From assembly GCF_032062135.1 (NCBI RefSeq), contig NC_092859.1, positions 38,501,458 to 38,565,457 on the forward strand: a DNA stretch of 64,000 bases. Direction: 5' to 3'. The stretch is from Pyxicephalus adspersus. Taxonomy: Eukaryota; Chordata; Amphibia; Anura; Pyxicephalidae. Position numbers and translations under genes: made by a program. Shown piece after piece: positions 11,901 through 24,685 of the stretch (its first letter is position 1; the number at the start of each line of letters is the position of its first letter). The notes under the pieces were generated by a model that was not told where the DNA came from, did not search any database, and was given only the letters and a program-made list of their open reading frames with translations.

Positions 11901-14900
11901 CAGATGCCTTTATTTTCAATCATGCTGTGTTTTGGCTTTATGTAGGTATCTTTTATATTTTTACTACTTTTACTATGTGTCCTGATATGGGCGAATCTAC
12001 TTACAGATTAGTACTGCACCCCACATGATATGGGTGTATAATCTATAATGTCTGTTGTAGTGTGAACACATCATTTTCTAATTATATTATTATAAAATCA
12101 ATAATAATACCTTGTTGTTGACATGCACGTCAAATTGATGTAATGACATTTTGTGCCATCAATATATATATATTGCAGTTTTCTCCCCAGACTTTTTTTT
12201 CCGGGTGGGGGGAAACTGTAGCCAGGTGATAAATATATATATATATATTGATTTATTTATTTATTTACAGTATTCTCCCCAGAAATTTTTTTTCAGCCGT
12301 GTGGGGGGAAACTGTAGCCGGGTGATAAAAAAGTGGGTGGGACTAGACAACGAAAATTTGGAGCTCCTAGTTATTTATGCCATAGGTATCCAGTAATCCC
12401 TGCAATTGTGTCAGTGTTCTGCCTACCCCCTATACTTTGTTCCAACTTTCTAATGCCTGGCTTGTTAGAATGTACATTTTTTTTCCATTTTTTGTATTAT
12501 ACCCCAACAGTCCAGTGCTGTGCATTTTAATCCAACTCCCTAGAGTTCCATGTTTTAATTGTGTAATACCTTGTAGTAGTGTAATATTGTGATCAATGTG
12601 GCTTAACAAATGAGGCCTAGTTCACATTGGCAGTAAAAAAATGCCCCTCCTGAGTGACTACTTCTTCGCAACTGCAGGGCCCCTGGAATTGGTAACCGGC
12701 GATAACTGCTGGGCAACTGGGATTGGTAACCGGTGATAACTGCTGGGCACATGGGATTGGTAACCGGTGATAACTGCTGGGCACCTGGGATTGGTAACCA
12801 GTGATAACTGCTGGGCACCTGGGATTGGTAACCAGTGATAACTGCTTGCTGGGCACCTGGGATTGGTAACCGGTGATAACTGCTGTGCCCCTGGGATTGG
12901 TAACCAGTCATAACTGCTGGGCCCCTGAGATTGGTAACCGGTGATAACTGGTGGGCCCCTTGGATTGCTAAGCGGTGATAACTGCCGGGCACCTGGGATT
13001 GGTAACGGGTGATAACTGCTGGGCCCTTGGATTGGTAACCGGTGATAACTGCTCGGCACATGGGATTGGTAGGTGGTAAGTGCTGGGCCCTTGGGATTGG
13101 TAACCGGTGATAACTGCTGGGCACCTGGGATTGGTAATCGGTGATAACTGCTGGTCCCCTGGGATTGGTAACCGGTGATAACTGGTGGGCACCTGGGATT
13201 GGTAATCGATGACAACTGCTGGGCCCTTGGAATTGGTAAGCAGTGATAACTGCTGGGCACCTGGGATTGGTAGGCGGTAAGTGCTGGGCCCCTGGGATTG
13301 GTACCCGGTCATAACAGCTGGGCCCCTGGGATTGTTAACCGGTGATAAGTGCTGGGCACCTGGGATTGGTAACCGGTGATAACAGCTGAGGTAGGTGATT
13401 GAGGTGTAGGTATAGGTAAATGAGATGTAGGTAATTGAGGTATAGGTGAATGAAGGGTGGGTAAGTCAGTAAAAAAAAAGCAAATAGAAATCTGCAATAC
13501 GTACAAATCTCAGTCCAAGCGCTTTGGAGATGCTTCTAGAGAGGCTCCTCAGCAAGCAATGAAAGGCCACAGTTTCAGTGTAGGTACACAAATGGTAGTC
13601 CGTGACAACACAGCTGACTAACAGCTGACTGACCAATGAATGGCCAATCATCCCAACTGATATTCTTTGAAAAATAGTGGTTATTGCTATGAAGCAGTCT
13701 GCCCAAGACCTTACAGCTGGCAGGCCAATGGCCATATCTAGCATTGTATTTTTTTTTTCAATTTACAAAGCTTTATTTAGGAGCAAGACATTTATAAAGA
13801 AAATGATGATTATTTGGTGTGTCCATGGCGATCAGCCTGTATGTACAAGGCCTTACAATCCAGCAAGAACTTGTGCCCCTTCCTAGCCATTAAAGGTCCT
13901 CACTGGCTGAAAAATGTGATTTTTACAGGTGTGTTAAAGCTTTGTAAATTATTTACCAATGTTTTTTGAAAGTGAGGCTTGCTTTTTTCAATTCTAGTAG
14001 AGATTTGGAAGATGTAAATGGCATGATTTACTAAGGATCTCCAAGACTGGAGAGGATAAATTATCATGGGAGATCCTGGGTGATCCAGCAAACCTGATAT
14101 GTATTTGGATAATGATTGAAAACATTTACCAAATTATAGGAAATGATTTTAAGGAATCCATTCCAGGTATGCTGGATCACTCAGGTTCTTTTATGATAGT
14201 CTATTGTCTCCATTCTTTGAGAGTTTTAGTAAATCAGGCCCAAACCCTTATAAAGCATTGTGACTGCAATCTCCAAATTTAGTCCCTTTGGGCTCCTTAA
14301 AAATACCTTGCTATATTTTTATTAAATAACCAAATCCATACCTTCATGTGTTAGCTTTGTAAATTGGGCCAATAGTATTGAGGGCTTATAAGTTATGAGA
14401 TACCTGAAACCGGTCACCATTTAGTTAGTAGGGTGTTAATAAACTGAGCAAGAATACAGTAATTGTGCCTAGCCTTATGTTGAATACTTTTACTATTAGT
14501 AGTACCAACAAATAAAGATTTTTAAGTTAATAAACTTACAAGCATTCATAAAACCCATAAATGTTATTAACAAATACAATAAAAGTTATATATAAAAACA
14601 ATTCCATAGAAATCACTCTATGGAAATATATATCCACATATCTCCACTATAAACATAAAGTACTTATTTTTCACTCCTCAATATGTTTTATTTTATCCTC
14701 ATCAGAAGGGTGAGATGAAAGACATTATGATTCCTATAATAAACATACATAGTTCTCCCCAGAGGTTTTTAGCCGGTTGCTCCGCCCGGCTGATTTGAAT
14801 ACCCCGCCCAGCTCTCTGCAGCTCTCATCCTCGGATGAACGGATCTCAGTGAGGCTGCTCTGTGCTCTGAGCCATCCGTCCAGAGGATTGCTGCCGTCGA

Positions 14901-17900
14901 GCACACAGCTCAGCCTTCATGTGAAGGAGACACAGGCAGCCCCGCCCCCATCTCATAGCACGAGCTCGGATTTTTGCCTATGAAATGTATCCAGTGTGTA
15001 TAAAGTATCCATGTCATTCTGCATCCTCCCAGCTCTGTGTACAAACCTCCATATCTCCTAATATGTATGTCACAATGACATGTAATTTTCACGGTGTACA
15101 GGGGACCATCATAGATACTAGTTACTACAATTTCAGCCCCCCAGCTTTAAACAATTTCAAGATATCGGGGTCACAAATGTAAAAAGTTATGAAAATTGAA
15201 CCTTGGGGTTGCTGTTTCAGAGAAAAGTTCAACTAGGAGTCCTAAATTGAAAGTGCAAATTAGGTACCCCGGAGCCACTAACATAGCAAGGAGCATTGGG
15301 GTGGGGCCCCTAAATATATGCCTACCTGTCACAAATCTATACCTATGAAACTACTGTCTGACTATGGCATCATTAGAAAATGAACTCTGCCCACTAAATT
15401 TTTTTGAGGTTGAGGTACTGTAAGGGTACAGTCATATGCAACAAGGAAGTGCATTTTGATGGACAGTTTGTTTTTTTTTTTTAATGATCCCATGGTGATA
15501 AAAGGTGATCATGCCATAGTAATTACATTTTAGAAAGGTTTAGCCACAAGTGTCCCCCACTTGCACCTACAGTTTCAGTTTCCTATGCCTCTACCTTACA
15601 AAATTTAGTTCGTTGTATTAACTTTAAAAGTTAATTCAACAAATGGTTTAGGAGATCTGAAGGTTTGAACACAGCGAGTTGTTAGGCTGCAGAATATGAC
15701 AAGCAGCTTTTACACTCACATAGCGATCACGCTGCGCCCTATCTGATATCACATGCATGATGCTATTAAAGCATCTCCACATTTTTAATATTATATTAAA
15801 GAGCGACTTTCTCTGTTATGTAATAGAAAAATGTGTGTTTTTTTTTTTTTGTTTTTACACTTTTGTGGAGAGGACCCTCTCCCCTTCACTTCCATTTCGG
15901 TAAAGACCGAAGGGGAAATCCACAGCCTCCTGGGATATTTGTGTCACAATATGCTCCTTGTGTGCATGCATCTTCAGAGGATTTCTTATAATGTAAAAGA
16001 AGTGTTCAATCTAATGCATGCGCAGTGCAAGGCAGCACTGGATGTACAAGTGAGCGTTAGAGACAAGGTGGAAGCTGAGCCAGCATGGGCCTGCTGGGCT
16101 AATTTTGTAAAAGATTCAAGTGAAAAAAAAATGTTTTCACAAAAGTTCTATTTATTTATTTATTTACAGTATTCTCCCCAGAAATTTTTTTCAGCCGTGT
16201 GGGGGGAAACTGTAGCTGGGTGATAAAAAGTGGGCGGGGCTAGACACCGCAAATTTGGAGCTCCTAGTTATTTATGCCATAGGTATTCAGTAATCCCTGC
16301 TATTGTGTCAGTGTACTACCAACCCCCTATACTTTGTTCCAACTTTCTAATGCCTGGCTTGTTAGAATGTACATTTTTTTTCCATTTTTAGTATTATACC
16401 TCAACAGTCCAGTGCTGTGCATGGCTGGGCACCTAGGATTGGTAACCGGTGATAACAGCTGGGGACCTGGGATTGGTAACCGGTGATAACAGCTGGGGAC
16501 CTGGGATTGGTAACTGGCAGTAAGTGCTGGGCTTTTCAGACCTAGCAGTTTTTCAAGCAGCATTGTTTCCATGCAAAAGGAATGTGAGGGGTAAACGCAG
16601 CAACCTTACTGCCACTGTGAATTCAGCCTACCTTCACATGTCACCTCCTAGCGCTATTCCTATGTAATACAAAGAGCATCATGTATGTGATTGCAGATGG
16701 GGGTAGGACAAAAACATCCTGTGAAATGTATCCACCCGCAGTATGATCGCTGTGTTTGTAAAGTCTGCTTGTCATGTTCTGCAGTATAACAAGTCATTGC
16801 GCTCAATCCTTTAGATCTCCTAAATTGTTGGTTGTAATTACCTAAAATGTTTAGGGTACACAGGGGACTCTCATAGCTACTAATAACCAACATTTCTTTT
16901 TTTAGTTTCAAAATTTCAAAATATGGGGATCATGAGTTTAAAAACTTGTGGAAATTGGAAGATTTGGGTGAATGTTTGTAAGAAAGTGCACCTAGGAGCC
17001 CAAAATGGAAAATGCAAATTAGGACCCCCAGGGCCACTTACATAGTAAGAAGCATTGGGGTGGCCCCTCCTATATATTTTTCCTACCTTTCACCAAACTA
17101 TAACTGTAATTCTATGCTGCCCTTTCTGCTTCTGTTCTTCTAATCGCAATTTATCTGGAATGGGGAGGTGCAGAAAACTGAAAATGTAGATGCAAGAGTG
17201 GAACAGATGTATAAACCCCTAAAATTTCATTAGCGTGGCATCATTAGAACATAAAAACCTCAGTACATCAAACTGTCCGCTTCCCTACCTTGAACCCCAA
17301 TTTCTCTACAACAGAGAGATGCAGGTAAACAGAATTAAAGGGGCAAATGGGGGACATTTGTGGCTAACATCCTTCAAACTTTCATTTCCATGGCATCAAT
17401 ATGTAAAGTCTGCCCATGAAAACCTGCTGCCCTGTTACACATGACTTACCCTACCAGTACCTAAACCCCAATGTCGTTTTGATTGGCAGAGTTTTTTATG
17501 TTCTAATGATGCCAAAAAACTTTAGGGGGTGTTATCGACAGATGTTCCCCACACATTTTCAGTTTCCTACTCCTCCCAATTCCAAGGAAATTGGGTTTCC
17601 AGTGTTAGAAATGGGCAGTAATGTGTAACAGGGCAGTGTGTTTGCCATAGTAATGAAATTTTAGTGTGGGTGGGTTATCGAAATTCCCCCCCCCCTCAAA
17701 CAAGAGAAGCAGACGGGGTAACATAGTATGACAATTATAGATTTGTGAGAGATAAGTATAACTTTAGGGGCCCTTCCCCAATACTCCTTACTATGTAAGT
17801 TGTCCCGGGGGTACCCAATTTGCTTTTTTGATTTAGGACTCCAAGGCGCACTTGCTTTTAATACTACAACCCCAATGTTGTATTTTCACAAGATTTTACA

Positions 17901-20900
17901 ATTCTGATCCCCATATCATGAAATTTGTAAAAGCTGGGGTGCTGAAATTGTGAATGGTGCTAACTATAGGTTTTCCCTGTGCACCCTGAAAATTACAAAT
18001 CATTATGACTAACAGTTTAGGGTATATGAAGGTTTATACACAGAGCTGTAAGGCTGAGGAATGTGACACGCTGCATTTATACACACACTGCTCTGATGAC
18101 ATCATTACACACACCCACTGGGCGGAGACATTGTTTGCACGATGTTAATTTTTTTTTTCTCTCCAGAAGACCTGGCACAGCGAGAGGGGTAGGGACAGCC
18201 TGTGATCTCCTCATAGCTGTGCTGTGCTCTCCTCACTCCGCCCGGCTCTAATCAGCTATCAGCTCTTATCAGCGGAGAACGGAGCGGGCAGAGCAGCCTC
18301 TCCGGTATCCGTTCAGAGCTGCTGAAACTGTGCCAGGCAGAATAATCACAGCAGGCGGGCGTCCCGCCCCCCAAAAATGGGCTGGGGAGAACTATGAGCT
18401 ACATGTAGATCAACTTGTTGGTTCCCACTAGCAGCTGATATATCTGTTTTGGTTGTAATCGCTTCTCGGCCTTTTGGCTAAGATCAAGTGTAGTATCTGT
18501 TCTTATCAGTGTTCAGGGTTGGAAAGGGCACTAGCATCTTAGGAGAGGGATGCTGTGCCTGAGTACCTCTGTTAAGGACGGTCTACCTCTGGTGTAGCTC
18601 TGTAAGGGGCCGCCCTATGCAAACCTGCCGGCGTGGTGAACCGGAGGAAGAGCTTGGGCCTGCCCTGATAAGGAGCTCCCAGAGGCTTGACTGACCCGCT
18701 GGTGAGGATGGAGAAAAGCTTGGTCTTACCAATCGGTCTGACGAGCGGTCCGAATCTCGCCCCAGTGTCGTACCCCTGGAGTGGCGAACCAGGGGCACCT
18801 TAAAATCACGGGTTTGGGACCCCACTAGATTTTTTGGTTGCACAGTGCACGGCACTGTTTATATTTTGGATTCGGCACATCGCCTTAATCTGCATTAGCT
18901 GCGGCTAGTGTCAGAATGGGCAATTTTTAAAATCTGTTGCCCTGTGTGTTATGCACGGAGCACTTATTATTTAAATGTTTTTTATGTTTTGTCACTGTCA
19001 CTGGTGTGGTATTTGTGTGCCACTTTTTTGATGGAGGGTGCTATTCCCTTATGGGCTAGCCCTGAAGTCTTGGAGAGTGCCTTGGCCTAAAAACCAGGCG
19101 CTCTCCCTCAGTGGGAGTCTCTCTTCGGGAGAGCTCCCAGCTTAGTATCTTGTGGGACCTGCATGGGCGGGTCCCAGAGAGAAAAGGCCCCTCTCTGGCT
19201 TCGGTCAGGGGGGCATGTGTGTCCATCCCGGCTTCGGCTGGGTGGGCTTAGTATCCAGCCCTCGTCTGGAGCTTCGCTTCGGAGGGTCTGGAGAAAAAGG
19301 GTGGCCCTTCCTCTTTTGAGGAGGGATTACCAAATAGTACCCCAGTGCACGTTTTTTGTGTGGTGTTTTTGCACTTACACTTTTTTACCGTCACGGGGTG
19401 TGTTTAGCACGGATCGCGAGATTCAAAAAAAAAAAAAAAAAAAAAAAAAATCTGTTTTGGTTGTAATTGGCCTTTAATGAGTGGACTATTTATAATAATA
19501 CTTTATGGCAGCATGCATCATTAGTGTGTTAGTCAGAGCTCAAGAAAGCATCACTGCAGTCTTCATTTATCTGAGCATGATCAGAATTAACTTGAGATTT
19601 AGTGCTGTGTGATTGAGGCTGTTAGGATGATAAATTGCTTTGTCTCTATGGAGTTTCTCCAATGAGATTTCTTCTGCATCCTTACATTCCCATTCATATC
19701 ATCCCATGGAACTGTACAAAAAGCCAATTGTCAATCCCATCTGTGTTTTCCCATCTCTCAGCTGGTGTTTTCCCAGACATTACTGGGCTGTCCTCATTTG
19801 ACATGAGCTCAGGGCATGTTCTGCATGTGAAGCTGACATCTGTCCCTTTTATGTCCTCTCTGATTTTTCTAGCTGCAAGAGCAAGCTGTACTCGGCCAAG
19901 CTGCCAAACACCAGTGTGATCATCCCTTTCCACAACGAAGGGTGGTCATCCCTCCTGCGTACAGTACACAGCGTCCTCAATCGTTCTCCACCTGAGCTCA
20001 TCGCAGAGATTGTGCTTGTTGATGACTTCAGTGATAAAGGTGTGTGCGGGGGGTTTTCAGTGTGATATCAGTCATTGAAAAATCAAGCTGTGTATAGGGG
20101 TCAGTATCCAAATCTTTCATATTTTATCCTTGCCATTCAGGTTTGTAAGATTCTTTAGTATCTGACCTTTCATCCCTTAGGTATTTGTTTTTCTTACAGT
20201 ACAGCACCAACACTGAAGCACTGAAAGTTCTGGACCCACTGGATGGAAAAGCTTAAGATTTAGCTTAAAAGATGGAAAAGCTTAAAAGATTTGTGTAACT
20301 TCACCATAAACTAGAAAACTAAGGCCACACAAGTATTCCTGCTCAGTGTAGAATAGAGGGATACATAATCACATTTTTAAGGCAGTTATTATTTACTTTT
20401 ATTTATAAAGCCGCAACATACCTTGAGACTTAAATTGACAGACATACATAGAAGGAGAAGAGCACTAAGAGAAGGGAAGACAATCTTAATACTAACTTAT
20501 AGGGCCTGATTTATTAAAGCTCTCCAAGGCTGAAGAGGATACCATTTCATCAGTGAAGCTGGGTGATCCAGCAAACCTCGAATGGATTTCTTTAAAGTAA
20601 TTTGCTATTTGCTAGACCAGATCCATTCCAGATTTGTTGGATCAAAGTGTATCCTTTCCAGCAATGGAGAGCTTTATTCAGTCTGGCTCATGGATGAAGG
20701 AGCAAATCACAGAAGCTCAGTTGGAACAGTGTGACACTGGCTATAGGTCAAAGACCACCAGATTAGTTAGATGTTGAATTTTTATTCAATCTGGTTTTAG
20801 TCCCAATCAAGGTGGAAAATTATAGCCACCCTAACTCATTTGCTTTCTGTCTTCTGTTTTCTAAAAATATTCTTTTAATTCCCCAACTTTTCTTATTGCT

Positions 20901-23900
20901 CCTTTACCTATATATTTCAGTGTTCCCCTGAGATGCCATTGAACTCACTTCATGGTAAAGAAAGCAGTTTCAGATCTAGTTCCTCATATCTTTATCTTTC
21001 ACATTGTGTTAGGTTTTTACATCCCTGAAAATCTTTCAAGAAAATAAAGTTGGAACATTATGGCTGCTGTAAAAAATGTTTCCTCTCAAATTCTTTCTTC
21101 GAAGATTTTGGCCATAACATATATTACTATTAATAATAGTTTCCAGCGAACACCTAAATAACACCTGCAATTTTATAAAGTACATTAAATTCCTGACATT
21201 CTTTCTTTACCCCTATTGTCTTGTGAAATAATTGCATACACAGAGATGCAGAGAGTGGATGTGGCACATAATTGACGTTATCTTCACATACTTATGTATA
21301 AGGGAAGGTTTCTGTTAAACAAAATTACCACAGAATGCCAAGGTATAAAGAACTTATCCTGTGCAAATACAGCTTGCTCCATCTTCGAGATTGGTCCTTT
21401 AAAAGAATGGCCGGCCATGCTGACCAACAAAAAGCCTCAGGAGGGGTGGGATCAAGCTCCATTTTCACAGGAATAACTGTGACTAGATGCAATACGGATG
21501 TCTATATTTATAGATCCAGTGATTATTTTCACATGTATTTGTCATTGAAGTAAACCCTTATGTAGTTTTTCATTATATGATGAAATTGCTCGGTTAGCAA
21601 CTGGTTCCTTTTAATATAAAAGCCATTTCTGGCACACACAGGTATTATTTTAATAGGAAAAGACTGAAAACAGCTTGGGGGAGCTACAGTTAACTTACTT
21701 TGCCAGTTTGTTGGTATCTGGCTCTCCGGTATCAAATGCACACAGTTTTTTAGGCAATCTTTGTTGTTAGAACATACAGATAAGTTTTAAGAACAAAGAA
21801 AATACACCAAAAGCAAATAGATTTCTCTTCCCCATTGGCACTTTTCGTAGATCGGGGCACTGTTTACTGGCTAACCTTTCCTAGTTTAGGTTTAATTTAA
21901 ATCCGTCACCTAGTTGTTTTATTGACTTAAGTTTCCTCATTCACATAATATGACTGCATATTCATTACCCAGAAGATTTCTTGTGGAGAGTAATTTAGGT
22001 TGCAAGGATGATAAATTACCATGCCTTGATGACAATTTATTTTTCACTTCTTGTTTGTTCTACCCTAATCAGATGCCCACACTGCTTTTAAATTTTCTGG
22101 CTGATATAAAAGGGGAATTAGGACTAAAATACAAATTGGTTTGCTAATTATGACAGTCTGTTTTATGTTGTGGTTTATGGATAATACTGTATAATGATAC
22201 ACATCCTTCATTTCAAATTTAACCCTGATTCTGCTTATCCCTCTCTAGCACATGTCCTAAATATTTAAGTAAGAAAGCTTTTATTACTATCTGTGACATC
22301 AGCTCAAAACCTTTACATTTCTGTAACTAGTAGCTGCTGTCATTTCCTAATGATGTAGGCATTCCCCTAAACATTTCAATCCCCACCATATTTTTACTTA
22401 CAGTATGGGCAGGCTCATAGAAATCTAAACAGCATTTGTTTTGTTTTTTCCTTTAAAACTGAGCAGTAAGAAAAGTTGTCACAGTAAATAAAATGTTCTC
22501 ACAACAAAGATACAAATACCAATTGATGCATACTATACATAAAAGAGCAGATCATATCTATTGGCTTTCATAATAAAACAAGTGATGTTTTTCTAAACAA
22601 ATTTGTGTTGTAGGGGACAGCATTCCAGAAAGACAACTCTGAACAGGACAGGCAGAGAGATGATAAGAATGATCAGCAGGGAATGTCCTATGAAGAAGTA
22701 TAGTCTGGGATGACAAAGAAATCCCCCTATGTGGTAGCACTAAACCTATGTACACACCAGATTGTTGCTTAAGATGAATGCGACCAAATGTACAGGGGCC
22801 CTCTAACATCATTCATTAATTTGCCCTGGAACTGAGCAGCAATCTGTGTACAGCACTCATTGGTACATCTGTCACTGAAAATTATGTTTTCCAGCTACAG
22901 TAACCTGACATCTGTATGAGGCTTAAGCTTCCAAAAATATTTAGCAGGTACTCTTAAGATTGCTGGTGGGATTTACCATTTATCTAAAAGCAACATGTTT
23001 TCTAAACCAAAACAGTATGGTTGGAGAGGCACACCAGAGCGCAGGTGCACAATCCCATCTGACGTTACAAGATGAAACATATCAGTCCCCCTGTAACCCC
23101 ACATAACCCAACCACCTGACAATGAACTGAAATGTACAACTGGGAATAATATAACCATTAAAGTAACTTGCATGCAAACATGGGCGCATCTCTATCTGTG
23201 TAACTCAAATAATTCTCCTAAAGCAGACCAACTTTTGGCTTCTGTTCTTTGCAGATCAATGAAAACAAGCCCTGTATCCTAAAAGATGTAATTGGGTTGT
23301 CAACATAACTTGAATATGGCAACTAAGTGGGATGCTGAATGTGTACAGCTAACTGCAGGCAGCAGAACACAAAATGGGGGGTGGGGGAAGAAGGGTTGGG
23401 GGTAAGGGAATAAATAAGTTAAAATGGGGAAAGCAGGAGAAGGGGGGGACAACAAAAATGGAGATAAGGAAGGTATGTTAAAGCAATGGAACGGAGAGAT
23501 GAAGATTAAAAGAGCAGAAGAGATGGCAACACAATGTTTATTATTCACGGCTAATATCTGGCCCTCAAGGGGATACATCTACTATGGGGAGCATCAGATC
23601 CAGCCCCCAGGAAGCTTCCCCAGCCCCCCATGTTAAAACAGTAATAAAACTAAGAAAGGCGTAAAGGCCAATAAAGATAAATAGGAGTAGGAATGGCAAC
23701 AAAAAGAGGAAGGAAAAAGGGAGAGAGAGAAAAAAATTGTAGAGCTGCTGGCCCCAACCCTACAGAAAAACAAATAACGTTGACTATAAACAGATGATGT
23801 GGTGGAATATGTCCTGTATGCATGAGTGGACTTGGCTGAAATAGCCATATATAATATATATACATATCTGTGAAGTAAATAGGAACAGTGATTGTCATTG

Positions 23901-24652
23901 AACCCCGAGTCATACAGTCCTGCCAGAGAAGAAGCCCTGGAGTGGGATAATGACAAAGAGTCTACTGTAGAACCCCTGACATAGGGCAACTCATTCTAGT
24001 GATGATCAGGAACAATGATAGTCATTGCACCCAAGCCCAAGAATATCAATTCAAAAAAAATTAAATTGCTCCACTTACTACGTGGTAATTTGTTCTACCC
24101 AGGAATGACAGGATTTAAACTATGACCTAGAAAAAAAAAGCAACCAATATTCTAAAAATACCCGGCGATGCAAAGGGAGAAGCCTACAAAATAGTGGCAA
24201 AAATGGTTATGGCACAGTCCACTTATGAGTAAACTTTTAAAATGACCCTAAAGCAAATCAGTCCAAACACTTACATGTCCCTTGAAATTAGTCCAAAGAA
24301 GTACAAACAGGCCTAGGCTGCTCACAGAAAAGCATTCTAGTTTGGCAGCTAGACAGGAGGAGGAGTTCACTACATCCAAAATGGGTTCTTAAAACTTGAC
24401 ATTACATCTGCAGGAGCATGGACCCCTTAGGAATAGTCTGAGCCAGTTTTCCACTTCTAATAATCCCAGACCCAAGGCAGGTAAGGTGGCTGTAGTTGGT
24501 TCCAGCATGGCGGACATGGGCCAAGAGAGACTGAGACTGTGTGTATTGGTTCAGGTATGTGTCCACAGCATGATGTCAGGTAGCTCTGTCCCTTTTACAC
24601 TTGTTCCTATCAATAATATACAATACTAGTCTGATATAAATGCACTATAGGG

Positions 24653-24685
<33 letters not shown>

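Larger units (their letters stand above)
4405..19872 (+). other. GALNT10: GALNT10 intron 3 (15.5 kb)
   Basis: Repeat-rich. Parts not covered by separate entries are 6310-7890, 8300-8870, 8910-9730, 13480-14020 and 19470-19870. They contain no recognisable gene or structured RNA and are probably unidentified old repeats and unique intron. Confidence 0.7.

Noticed and set aside
12603..13312. Long minus-strand open frames (up to 200 codons) with regular [23 protein letters not shown] repeats
   Set aside because: They are translations of the 34-bp minisatellite. All three frames stay open because the unit has no stop on that strand and 34 is not a multiple of 3. There are no splice signals and no start context.
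12664..13390. CRISPR-like regular array
   Set aside because: Units are directly adjacent with no spacers, and the host is a vertebrate.
18458..18510. Functional U2 snRNA gene
   Set aside because: Only nt 1-53 are present, the Sm site and 3' domain are missing, and the upstream bases are the target duplication, not a snRNA promoter.
23633..23989. 118-codon minus-strand open frame
   Set aside because: Low-complexity Ser/Phe/Leu translation of a purine-rich stretch; no domain, no splice structure.
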